From Staphylococcus ureilyticus (GTDB taxonomy: Bacteria; Bacillota; Bacilli; Staphylococcales; Staphylococcaceae): a stretch of DNA of 35,140 nucleotides. The notes beneath the pieces are model-generated. The model saw only the letters and a list, made by a program, of their open reading frames with translations. It was not told the origin of the DNA and did not search any database. The stretch's first letter is position 1; every line of letters begins with the position of its first letter. Location of the stretch: contig NZ_PPRL01000020.1 in NCBI RefSeq assembly GCF_002902235.1, forward strand, positions 1 through 35,140, given 5' to 3'. Below, one piece after another: positions 1 through 7,423 of this stretch. The position numbers were made by a program, and so were the translations under genes.

Positions 1-130
1 TTAACCAATGTAGTTGAATATTTTAATTTTTAGTATGAATTGTCATATTTTTAAAATTTCAATATCTATTATAACTTCTCGTTTATGTCATTATTTTTAT
101 TTTATCATATAATTTATTTTAAATACTGAA

Positions 131-159
131 TTGAAACAAAAATTCTATAATTCTAAAAT
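131..159 (+). promoter_or_regulatory. Candidate sigma-A promoter of the first gene
   Basis: TTGAAA (131-136) and TAAAAT (154-159) are separated by exactly 17 nt and lie about 30 nt before the start codon at 189. The ribosome binding site AGGGATGA follows at about 174-181. This is read directly from the sequence. Activity is inferred. Confidence 0.5.
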
Positions 160-188
160 TTGTTACAAAAAGATAGGGATGATTATGT

Positions 189-1094
189 ATGAAATCAAGA
201 CTAACAACAAAATTTGTTAATAAATACTTATTACCACATCGTTCAATTATATTTGATAACCAACAAAGCTTTGAAAAATTTTTACAAAAAAGATTAACGA
301 TGAATGAAAAAAAGCACAAACAGCCTGAAACATTAAATGTAAAATCAGATTTAGAAAAACAAATGATGGATGATATGCAGTTGTTCAGATTTCGTTTTAG
401 ACACAGCCAACAAAAGAAAATACTTTATATTCATGGTGGGTATAATATTTTACAGCCTTCAGCTTTTCATTGGAGATTTATGGATAAACTTGCATTAAGT
501 ACTTTATACGAAGTTGTATTGCCTATTTATCCAAAAGCACCTAAATATCATGTTGAGGATACATATGCTGCGATTCATAAAGTGTATCAACAATTATTAA
601 CAGAATGCAGTAATGAAGATATTATTGTGATGGGTGATGGTACTGGCGGTGCATTAGCGATGAGTTTTGTGCAACAATTAAAATCTAACAATCAACCTTT
701 GCCAGCTAAATTGTACTTGTTTTCACCTATGTTAGATGCTCAATTGAATAATGAAAATATTACAGATGATTTAATCGATAAAGATGTCATCATAAATATA
801 GAAGGTTTACAAAAAATTATGAAAGTATGGTCCAATAATCTTCCACTGAATGATAGTAGATTATCACCAATTTATGGAGAATTATTTGGTTTACCGCCTA
901 TATATATATTTGGTGGTGGAAGAGAGATTTATTTACCAGATATGAAAAGGTTAGCTTATATGTTAGAAGATATGCGTCAACCAGTACAACTGTATACCTT
1001 TAAAAAAATGGTGAATGCATTCGCATTATTACCTATTAGAGAATCTCATAAAGTTGTAAAAGAAATCGTCAATACAATTCATGATAAACGCTAA
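189..1094 (+). CDS. Alpha/beta hydrolase-fold protein (HSL/esterase-like), probably catalytically degenerate
   Basis: A 301-aa protein resembling the hormone-sensitive-lipase/carboxylesterase branch of alpha/beta hydrolases. The oxyanion-hole motif HGG is at about residue 82 (IHGGYN). The nucleophile elbow, GDSAGG in active relatives, reads GDGTGG here with Gly at position 151, so the catalytic serine is missing. The usual C-terminal His motif also appears replaced, in the VNAFAL segment near residue 275. The fold is probably kept, but hydrolysis by the classical triad is doubtful. No signal peptide is seen, so it is probably cytoplasmic. The ATG at 189 is chosen because AGGGATGA precedes it and the overlapping ATG at 185 meets a stop within 11 codons. 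A bidirectional terminator follows. The family call is fairly safe; the substrate is unknown. Confidence 0.8.
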   Translation: MKSRLTTKFVNKYLLPHRSIIFDNQQSFEKFLQKRLTMNEKKHKQPETLNVKSDLEKQMMDDMQLFRFRFRHSQQKKILYIHGGYNILQPSAFHWRFMDKLALSTLYEVVLPIYPKAPKYHVEDTYAAIHKVYQQLLTECSNEDIIVMGDGTGGALAMSFVQQLKSNNQPLPAKLYLFSPMLDAQLNNENITDDLIDKDVIINIEGLQKIMKVWSNNLPLNDSRLSPIYGELFGLPPIYIFGGGREIYLPDMKRLAYMLEDMRQPVQLYTFKKMVNAFALLPIRESHKVVKEIVNTIHDKR

Positions 1095-1145
1095 TGCGTT
1101 AGCATATAACTGAATTCTAGAAGCATGATAAGCCTATAAAAAATT

Positions 1146-1207
1146 AAAAACAGAGGCGAGGTAGATATCAAACATAAATGTGTTGATATTGCCTTGCGTC
1201 TGTTTTT
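1146..1207. terminator. Bidirectional rho-independent terminator
   Basis: An A-rich left arm starting AAAACAGA pairs with TCTGTTTTT on the right. The stem continues through GCGAGG/CCTTGC and ATATCAA/TTGATAT. T-tracts exist on both strands, so it can end the plus-strand hydrolase transcript and the minus-strand pair that converges on it. Confidence 0.8.
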
Positions 1208-1231
1208 ATATGTCCCAAATAGTTCATTGAA

Positions 1232-1639
1232 TTAGTAGTGTTCGTTCATTATTGTATCAATGACAGTTAAAATAGTCTGTGTCCCTTTTAATTTATAGTA
1301 GAGTGCTATAAATTCATTGAAATCTTGCTTTGGCTCATCCATATTTTTAAATTCTGAGAGATTATTTTTATACAGTTGTTTTTCTTCTTGAACAAAAGTT
1401 CTGTAGCGTTGAACTAAATCTTCTTCTACATCAATTTGTTCGACTAATGAATGAATCGTATCTATCGCTTGTTTCTGACCTTGGTAATAACTGATATCAA
1501 ATCCGCGCTTAATCAATTGATGATCAGGACCATTAATAACTAGCTGTTTGTTTTGGTTAAGTTCGCTAAGTGCAGCTTTCATATCATCGTTTAAATCATA
1601 AAGCTTCACTTTGATTGCGTCGATTACACTTTGTGACAT
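1232..1639 (-). CDS. Small uncharacterised protein, alpha-helical
   Basis: A 135-aa protein that I do not recognise. It is rich in charged and polar residues with heptad-like leucine and isoleucine spacing, has no membrane segment or signal peptide, and looks like a soluble helical protein. The ATG at 1639 is preferred because AAGGAG (complement of 1648-1653) lies 8 nt before it. A longer reading from a GTG at 1648 would overlap that ribosome binding site. The ribosome binding site overlaps the stop codon of the upstream thioesterase gene, so the two are almost certainly one operon and may act together. Function is not assigned. Confidence 0.75.
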   Translation of the reverse strand: MSQSVIDAIKVKLYDLNDDMKAALSELNQNKQLVINGPDHQLIKRGFDISYYQGQKQAIDTIHSLVEQIDVEEDLVQRYRTFVQEEKQLYKNNLSEFKNMDEPKQDFNEFIALYYKLKGTQTILTVIDTIMNEHY

Positions 1640-1651
1640 CTTAAGCACTCC

Positions 1652-2119
1652 TTATCTCGAGATACCGATTTTATGACCTAATTGTTTAGGCCATTCGATT
1701 AATTGTTGATTATCATAATAATTGCTAACTTGGTCAGCAAATGATTTAGGGAAGGGCGCTGTTTTATTAATTGTGCGACCAATCCCTAACATCATTGCTT
1801 CATTTGTTGCTATATTAATACCATCTTGGTTCGTCATGATGGAAAAGAAATGCAAGCTTTTTTCATTATAATCATAGATGTAGATTGTAATGGTAAATGT
1901 ATCACCTTCAGTTAATTCTGATAAATAAGCTGTTTGTTCTTCAACAGTAAATAATGTGTAATTTAACTTGTCACGTTCAGCTAAAGATAAGCCATGTGTA
2001 TAATTAAATTGATTAATTGCCTCACTGAAAACCATATTATAGTTTGCATCATGTACATGCCCATTATGGTCAATCATATCAGGTGTCACATTGTTGGAAA
2101 ATGTGAAAGGATTGCTCAT
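1652..2119 (-). CDS. Acyl-CoA thioesterase, hotdog fold (4HBT-like)
   Basis: A 155-aa single-domain protein. The N-terminal segment MIDHNGHVHDANYNMVF matches the D-x-N-G-H-x-x-x-x-x-Y hotdog thioesterase signature (about residues 15-32). It probably hydrolyses a small acyl-CoA thioester in the cytoplasm. Resemblance to the thioesterases that accompany carnitine/betainyl-CoA metabolism (CdhB type) is possible but unproven here, since no carnitine dehydrogenase is nearby. It has a strong ribosome binding site (AAAGGAG) before the ATG at 2119. It is first in a two-gene minus-strand operon with the small protein downstream, and divergent from the corA-type gene. Confidence 0.8.
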   Translation of the reverse strand: MSNPFTFSNNVTPDMIDHNGHVHDANYNMVFSEAINQFNYTHGLSLAERDKLNYTLFTVEEQTAYLSELTEGDTFTITIYIYDYNEKSLHFFSIMTNQDGINIATNEAMMLGIGRTINKTAPFPKSFADQVSNYYDNQQLIEWPKQLGHKIGISR

Positions 2120-2260
2120 CGTTACATCTCCTTTAATACTTTAATTGTTAGATTAAGCATATATATTAATTTTACTAACCTAAGTTTACTAAAAATTGTA
2201 TATAACATACACAAATAGCATTTCATGATAAAATAAAGAAAATGATTATATGGGTGACCT

Positions 2261-3208
2261 ATGGCTATCACAATGAGATACTTATCGTCTGAAAATAAAC
2301 TCACAAGCGCTAATTGTTTAGAAGATATTCCGAAAACAGCGCAGTTTATATGGTGTGATTTTAATCAACCGACTGAGGCAGAAAATACATTTTTAAAAAC
2401 ACGTTTTAACTTTAATAAACTTGAAATTGATGATACAGTAAACGGGACACCGAGAGCTAAATACAAAGCTTATGACACATATCAGTACATTGTAGTACAT
2501 GATGTGAAAACTGAAGATTTCAATGCAAAAGCATTAAATATTTTTATAAAAGATCGTTTACTTATTACATACCATCATCAACCTTTTGATATTTTAAAGA
2601 AGATTGAAACTACTATTAAAACACAAATGACAAATAATATTCTCCCAACTCATATATTTATCTTGGTGCTGGATTGTTTAGTAGACGGTTACTTTGATTT
2701 CGTTTATGCTATCGAAGATAAGGTATATGAATTTGAAGATAGTGAAAATACAAAGGGTTCTATGAAATTTGAGATGGACAATGTATTTAAGATACGTTCG
2801 GAATTAATTAAATTAAAGCGCGTCATTTATCCCATGACAGAATTAGTCAATCAATTAAAAGAAAGTCATCAATTATTTTTAGATGATAAGAGCCAGCTTT
2901 ATCTTCAACATATTGACGATCATATGATTAAGCAACAAAATATTTTGAAAATATGTCAAGAAATGACAAACGAAATAAAAGATAATTTGACATCATATGC
3001 TTCATATAAAATGAATCGAATTATGCAAGTCCTCACCTTAGTGTCAGTTGTATTTTTACCGTTGACATTAATTACAGGTATTTATGGTATGAATTTTATA
3101 AACATGCCAGAATTAAAATGGCGATATGGTTATTATTTTGTCTTAGCACTAATGTTTTGTATTAGTATAGGTTGTGTGATTTATTTTAAAAAAGAAAAAT
3201 GGTTTTAG
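2261..3208 (+). CDS. corA: CorA-family Mg2+/divalent cation transporter
   Basis: A 315-aa protein with a long cytoplasmic alpha/beta and coiled-helix N-terminal part and two C-terminal membrane helices (about residues 255-275 and 288-308). The diagnostic YGMNF motif lies between them (about residue 276). CorA proteins form pentameric channels that import Mg2+ (sometimes Co2+ or Ni2+). Its length is normal for the family. The start is uncertain: the ATG at 2261 has only a weak GGGTGA upstream, and the in-frame ATG at 2273 is an alternative. It reads divergently from the thioesterase operon and is followed 71 nt later by fni. Confidence 0.9.
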   Translation: MAITMRYLSSENKLTSANCLEDIPKTAQFIWCDFNQPTEAENTFLKTRFNFNKLEIDDTVNGTPRAKYKAYDTYQYIVVHDVKTEDFNAKALNIFIKDRLLITYHHQPFDILKKIETTIKTQMTNNILPTHIFILVLDCLVDGYFDFVYAIEDKVYEFEDSENTKGSMKFEMDNVFKIRSELIKLKRVIYPMTELVNQLKESHQLFLDDKSQLYLQHIDDHMIKQQNILKICQEMTNEIKDNLTSYASYKMNRIMQVLTLVSVVFLPLTLITGIYGMNFINMPELKWRYGYYFVLALMFCISIGCVIYFKKEKWF

Positions 3209-3279
3209 TCTCATGGTATGAAATTAATGACGCAGTTTGAAAACTGACAAAATAAAAATTTTTGAGGTAGGAGTAAATA

Positions 3280-4326
3280 ATGAGTGATTTAAAAAGAGAA
3301 CAAAGAAAAAATGAACACGTTGAGATTGCAATGGCACAAACAGATGCTTCAATCTCAGATTTTGATGAAATTCGATTTGTACATGATTCTATTCCGAGTA
3401 TAGATGTGAGTGATGTTAATCTTGAACATTCGCTAAAAGATTTCACGCTCAGTCAACCACTTTATATTAATGCGATGACTGGTGGCAGCGAATGGACGAA
3501 ACAAATTAATGAAAAATTGGCAATCGTGGCACGTGAAAGTGGTATGGCAATGGCAGTAGGTTCTACACATGCGGCGTTACGTAATAGCAATATGGCATCA
3601 TCATTTACAATCGTGCGTGAGGCCAATCCTGAAGGTATCATATTTAGTAACGTCGGCGCCGATGTGCCTGTTGATAAAGCTGTTCAATCAGTTCAATTGC
3701 TTGATGCTCAAGCATTACAAGTACATGTCAATGCACCTCAAGAATTAGTCATGCCTGAAGGTAATAGAACTTTTTCTACATGGATGGACAATCTTGCACA
3801 AATTGTGAAGCGCATAGATGTTCCAGTGATTGTCAAAGAAGTAGGTTTTGGTATGAGTAAAGAAACAATCAAAAACTTAAATGAAATTGGCATAAGATAT
3901 GTAGACGTGAGCGGACGTGGTGGTACGAACTTTGTAGATATTGAAAATGAAAGACGTGCCTACAAGGACATGGACTATTTAAGTATGTGGGGACAAACAA
4001 CTGTGGAATCATTATTAGAAAGCACTGCTTATCAAAAAGATATGAATATACTTGCTAGTGGTGGCGTACGGTCTCCTTTAGATGCTGTGAAATGTTTAGC
4101 GCTTGGGGCAAGTGCGGTGGGTATGTCGCGCCCATTTTTAAATCAAGTTGAAAATTATGGTATTACAGAAACATTAAACTATACTGAGCAATTTACTGAA
4201 CATATGAGAAAAATTATGACGATGTTAAATGCGCCTACGATAAATGATTTAAAACGCGCTAAATTGATTTTTGGCCCTAGATTACAATCTTGGATAGAGC
4301 AGCGTAATATCGATATTTATAATTAA
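3280..4326 (+). CDS. fni: Isopentenyl-diphosphate isomerase, type 2 (FMN-dependent)
   Basis: A 348-aa cytoplasmic enzyme that interconverts isopentenyl and dimethylallyl diphosphate at the end of the mevalonate pathway, using reduced FMN. Supporting segments are [10 protein letters not shown] near residue 65, [16 protein letters not shown] near 210 and the phosphate-binding [19 protein letters not shown] near 265, all typical of this TIM-barrel family. Length is standard. AGGTAGGAG lies at a good distance before the ATG. The gap after corA contains a 14-bp palindrome (CAGTTTGAAAACTG, 3233-3246), of unknown role. A terminator follows at 4457. Confidence 0.95.
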   Translation: MSDLKREQRKNEHVEIAMAQTDASISDFDEIRFVHDSIPSIDVSDVNLEHSLKDFTLSQPLYINAMTGGSEWTKQINEKLAIVARESGMAMAVGSTHAALRNSNMASSFTIVREANPEGIIFSNVGADVPVDKAVQSVQLLDAQALQVHVNAPQELVMPEGNRTFSTWMDNLAQIVKRIDVPVIVKEVGFGMSKETIKNLNEIGIRYVDVSGRGGTNFVDIENERRAYKDMDYLSMWGQTTVESLLESTAYQKDMNILASGGVRSPLDAVKCLALGASAVGMSRPFLNQVENYGITETLNYTEQFTEHMRKIMTMLNAPTINDLKRAKLIFGPRLQSWIEQRNIDIYN

Positions 4327-4456
4327 GATTTTATTGAAATTTATTTTTGTAAATCTGGTCATGAACTACTGTGTTAACTTTCGTATATTAAATCATTGAT
4401 GATTAAAGGTAAATTAAGAGAATCTTAGACATAAAGTTCTTGGACAAGTGACAAAG

Positions 4457-4492
4457 GCAATTTCTATTGAACAATATAGAAATTGCTTTTTT
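4457..4492 (+). terminator. Rho-independent terminator downstream of fni
   Basis: The perfect 11-bp arms GCAATTTCTAT (4457-4467) and ATAGAAATTGC (4476-4486) enclose an 8-nt loop and are followed by TTTTTT. Confidence 0.85.
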
Positions 4493-4560
4493 CTATATTG
4501 TTTTAATTATAATTGGCTCATTGAGTTACTACTTTTCTCATATTAAATACCATTAATACC

Positions 4561-4770
4561 AAGAAATAAAGGTTCTAATAGGACGTCTACTTTAAGATTT
4601 ACTCTAAAACAATTCATTGTTTTATAAGACGGTGTTTGATTTTGTGAGAGCTACAACATTCAGATACAATCATTAAGCAGTTTTTCAATTGCAAGACCAA
4701 AGCATTCAGATTGGCTGTATGCATGTAGAATAATTTTTAACATCATTTTGGTTGATATAAGACCTTGTTT
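4561..4770 (-). pseudogene. Remnant of an IS1182-family transposase (N-terminal DUF772 part)
   Basis: Reading the minus strand from the ATG ATG at 4746 gives MMLKIILHAYSQSE, then AIEKLLNDCI, stop (TGA at 4662-4660), ML, stop (TAG at 4653-4651), then LSQNQTPSYKTMNCFRVN. This tracks the DUF772 region of staphylococcal IS1182-type transposases, where the two stops stand at positions that normally read Arg and Trp. Just upstream, LYQPK in another frame matches the usual YHPK before MLLK, so about one base has been lost there as well. Only the 5' part of the gene survives and homology fades before about 4560. It is a decayed insertion-sequence fragment with no open product. Family recognition is from memory of these proteins; a BLASTX search would confirm it. 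Confidence 0.75.
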
Positions 4771-4797
4771 TTAAAGTATTTTAATGTGAGATGACAT

Positions 4798-4887
4798 ATG
4801 AATACGTTGTATTTTGGCGAGTCGCTTGAGGAAACAGGACAAGCTGAAGCTGCCCCTAAGAAAGCGAGCCAACAATATGAAGTATAG
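4798..4887. repeat. Palindromic intergenic repeat element (staphylococcal type)
   Basis: A roughly 90-bp block whose ends are imperfect inverted copies of each other: ATACGTTGTATTTTGGCGAG on the left and GAGCCAACAATATGAAGTAT on the right. The core is visibly richer in G and C than its surroundings. It happens to contain an open 29-codon frame (ATG 4798 to TAG 4887), but there is no convincing ribosome binding site. I recall similar ATACTTC...GGCGAG / GAGCCAACA...GAAGTAT blocks dispersed in intergenic regions of staphylococcal genomes, so I read this as a repeat rather than a gene. Confidence 0.5.
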
Positions 4888-4900
4888 AAACAAATTAAGA

Positions 4901-4940
4901 AGCACTCCGATGAATTGAATCATCAGAGTGCTATTTTTTT
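4901..4940 (+). terminator. Rho-independent terminator with no intact upstream gene
   Basis: The arms AGCACTC-c-GATGA (4901-4913) and TCATC-a-GAGTGCT (4920-4932) are followed by a T-run. No intact plus-strand gene ends here. It may be left over from lost sequence, or it may block read-through into gltS, which lies on the other strand. Confidence 0.75.
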
Positions 4941-4989
4941 AAGATCTATGTCTCAGAATCTTTCCTATGTTAAAAATCAAAATTCAGCA

Positions 4990-6201
4990 TTAAAATAGAT
5001 TGATAAATGTAGTAACGATTGGGACGCCAAGTAAATCAATCAAAAATGCACCTACAATCGGTACGACCAGATATGATTTTGGTGAAGCACCGAATTTTTT
5101 GGTAATAACATCTAAGTTTGCCATAGCGTTTGGAGTTGCACCTAGGCCATGACCAATAAACCCACCGATCATTACAGCTGCATCGTAATCTTTTCCTAAA
5201 CCGCGGAATACGATAAAAATTGAGAATAACACGATAAATACTACTTGTATTAAAACAATAATAATTAAAGGTAAAGCTAATTGATATATTTCTGTAAGTT
5301 GTATACTCATCAAAGCGATTGATAAGAAAAGGCTTAGTGATATGTCACTAATTTTATCAACGAATTTCATATCAATAAGATTTAAATTATTATATTCAGA
5401 AATATTGCGAATGATAACTGCTACAAACATTGCACCAACATATATAGGAATATTGATACCAGTTAATTCAGAGAATGTATTTCCTAAATATGAACCAATT
5501 GCCATACAAATAGTTACAATCGTAAATTGTAAGAAAAAGATGGTAGTAGGGTTCATGCGATTATGTAAGTATTCATTAGATTTCACGTTACCATAGTCTG
5601 TTGTTGTTTCTTCTGCATGTTCTGATTTTAAATTATACTTAGTTATTAAAAATTTTACTACAGGGCCACCGACTAAACCACCAGCTACAAGGCCTAGTGT
5701 TGCTGCTGCTAAAGCTGCGGTCAATGCAGAATCAAACCCCATGTCTCGAATAGTTTGCCCATAAGCAGCTGCATTACCATGGCCACCTTCCATAGACATA
5801 GAACCAGCTGTTAAGCCTAATAATGGTGGAATGTTTAATACTTTTGCTAATGAAACACTAATTAGGTTTTGGAAGACTGCAAGAAAACCGCAGAATATAA
5901 AGTATAAAATGAGTACTTTTCCGCCCAAACGTAGTAACTTTAAAGAAGCGCCTAATCCAATTGTTGTAAAGAACGCAAGCATAAAGAAGTTTTGTATGAA
6001 TTCAGAATCTAGTTTGATTGTTATAATGTTCGTAGATTGTAAAATTGCAACTAAAATCGAGAAGATTAAGCCTCCGATAACAGGTGCTGGGATACAAAGC
6101 TTTCTTAATATTGAAACATGATTAACAATAAATATACCTAACAGGTATAACAAACTTGCGATTGCTAAAGTAGTAATTGCATCTAGCTCTAGCATTTTCA
6201 A
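4990..6201 (-). CDS. gltS: Sodium/glutamate symporter, GltS (ESS) family
   Basis: A 403-aa integral membrane protein with about 10-12 hydrophobic segments. The glycine-rich MSMEGGHGNAAAYGQ (about residue 137) and MIGGFIGHGLGATPNAMANL (about residue 345) form the two internally related reentrant motifs of the glutamate:Na+ symporter family. It imports glutamate across the cytoplasmic membrane. The start is well supported by AAGGGGGAT before the ATG at 6201. It is a single minus-strand gene that faces the IS remnant region at its 3' end and is divergent from the PadR operon. It is a complete member of normal length. Confidence 0.93.
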   Translation of the reverse strand: MKMLELDAITTLAIASLLYLLGIFIVNHVSILRKLCIPAPVIGGLIFSILVAILQSTNIITIKLDSEFIQNFFMLAFFTTIGLGASLKLLRLGGKVLILYFIFCGFLAVFQNLISVSLAKVLNIPPLLGLTAGSMSMEGGHGNAAAYGQTIRDMGFDSALTAALAAATLGLVAGGLVGGPVVKFLITKYNLKSEHAEETTTDYGNVKSNEYLHNRMNPTTIFFLQFTIVTICMAIGSYLGNTFSELTGINIPIYVGAMFVAVIIRNISEYNNLNLIDMKFVDKISDISLSLFLSIALMSIQLTEIYQLALPLIIIVLIQVVFIVLFSIFIVFRGLGKDYDAAVMIGGFIGHGLGATPNAMANLDVITKKFGASPKSYLVVPIVGAFLIDLLGVPIVTTFINLF

Positions 6202-6546
6202 TCCCCCTTATATTTCAAATGAAACTCTCCTGTGTGTCTTGTTATATGGATGGAGTCGTGTGCAAAATGACAATGAAGAAAGTGCTTACAAAACTCCATG
6301 CTATCTATTATACATATTTAAATCGCATAAATCTAGTTTGGAATTAAATACTAAATAGAATAAATAGTGATTGTTTTATTTGTAATCTTCAGACAATAAT
6401 ACTATTGTCTGATACGCAAAAATTAAAGGAGAATTAATCAGGGATATTTATAGCACAGTACCTTGCAATGTACAGTAGTGTGTGTTATATTCTGTTTGAC
6501 AGCTACTGTGTAATGTATAGTACTGGTTTCCCATAGGAGGTAACAT
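6202..6546. other. Divergent intergenic region gltS / PadR operon
   Basis: No gene is seen. The gltS-proximal half holds a possible minus-strand -10 (TATAAT, complement of 6307-6312) without a clear -35. The PadR-proximal half carries the promoter and paired palindromes listed separately. Confidence 0.6.
6455..6527 (+). promoter_or_regulatory. PadR operon promoter with two inverted operator-like repeats
   Basis: TTGCAA (6463-6468) and TATATT (6486-6491) are spaced by 17 nt, a plausible sigma-A promoter. The -35 sits inside a dyad centred on TTG/CAA (AGTACCTTG-CAATGTACA). A second copy of the same sequence in inverted orientation (CTACTGTGTAATGTATAGTACTG, about 6504-6526) matches the complement of the first at 17 of 23 positions. 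PadR-family repressors commonly bind such sites and repress their own operon, so autoregulation is likely but inferred. Confidence 0.65.
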
Positions 6547-6870
6547 ATGAATAGTCAATTTAAAAAAGGCGCACTTGAACTTATTGTGTTGCTAATAATC
6601 AAAAGAGATGACCAGTATGGTTACTCGCTCGTTCAAAATATTTCGAGGCATATGAGTATTGCAGAAGGAACAGTATATCCATTGTTACGAAGATTAGTGA
6701 AAAATGGAGAACTCACGACATACTACCAACCTTCTTCAGAAGGACCAGCAAGGAAGTATTATAAAGTGACTGACCAAGGTAATGACAGGTTAGCTGATTT
6801 ATTACATGAATGGCGATCATTTTCAAGTATTGTAGAAATATTTATAAAGGAGAGTGAATGGAATGACTAA
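6547..6870 (+). CDS. PadR-family transcriptional regulator
   Basis: A 107-aa winged-helix DNA-binding protein of the small PadR subfamily. LIVLLIIKRDDQYGYSLVQNI followed by EGTVYPLLRRLVKNGEL is the characteristic PadR helix-turn-helix and wing (about residues 12-60), followed by a short C-terminal helix for dimerisation. AGGAGGT precedes the ATG. It starts a three-gene operon (PadR, HAAS-domain protein, DUF4097 protein), overlapping the next gene by 8 nt. This arrangement is common in Firmicutes and links the regulator to membrane or envelope genes. The paired palindromes upstream are its probable operators. The inducing signal is unknown. Confidence 0.92.
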   Translation: MNSQFKKGALELIVLLIIKRDDQYGYSLVQNISRHMSIAEGTVYPLLRRLVKNGELTTYYQPSSEGPARKYYKVTDQGNDRLADLLHEWRSFSSIVEIFIKESEWND

Positions 6871-7423
6871 AAACGAATTTTTAAAACAATTGCATAAACA
6901 TTTAAAACATGATTCTGATGCAGAACGACAAGATATTTTAAATGAATATGAAACACATTTTTATAGTGGACTGAAAGAAGGTAAATCAGAAGCACAAATT
7001 TCAGAGGAGTTAGGAGATCCTAGAACTTTAGCTAAAGAAATGAATGCGACAGCTGCTGTAGAAAAAGCTGCTGACAGTAAAAAATTTGGTGACGTAGGAA
7101 ATGCCATTTTTGCAGTGATGGGTTTAAGTATATTAAATTTCTTTGTAATTTTAGTACCGTTTATTTTCGTGTTGAGTATCGTTGTTTCATTGATTGTCAC
7201 TACAATTTCATTTGTTTTAAGTCCAATATTGTTATTAGTGAAAGGGTTTTTAAGTGGGTTTGAAAATATATTACTTTTTGATGTTTATGCGATAGGTGCA
7301 TTGTTCGGTATGGGATTAATGTTATTTGTGATTACGTATTTAATTACTAAAGCATTTTATTTAATTTGTGTGAAGTATCTCAAATGGAATATAAACGTGG
7401 TGAAAAGGAGTGGAGTTTCATGA
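6863..7423 (+). CDS. HAAS-domain (DUF1700) membrane protein
   Basis: A 186-aa protein. The N-terminal cytoplasmic helical domain (about residues 1-65, MTKNEFLKQLHKHLKH through LGDPRTLAKEM) is the HAAS/DUF1700 signature, and about three hydrophobic segments follow (about residues 75-130 and 140-170). The ATG at 6863 is chosen because AAGGAG at 6847-6852 lies 10 nt before it. The GTG at 6854 sits only one nucleotide after that site. It overlaps the PadR gene by 8 nt and the DUF4097 gene by 4 nt, indicating translational coupling. In such operons it is thought to be a membrane partner of the PadR regulator. Its exact role is unknown. Confidence 0.88.
   Translation: MTKNEFLKQLHKHLKHDSDAERQDILNEYETHFYSGLKEGKSEAQISEELGDPRTLAKEMNATAAVEKAADSKKFGDVGNAIFAVMGLSILNFFVILVPFIFVLSIVVSLIVTTISFVLSPILLLVKGFLSGFENILLFDVYAIGALFGMGLMLFVITYLITKAFYLICVKYLKWNINVVKRSGVS

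Noticed and set aside
4798..4887. 29-codon ORF as a small protein gene
   Set aside because: It coincides with an inverted-repeat intergenic element and has only a weak upstream GTGAG; a repeat is the better reading.
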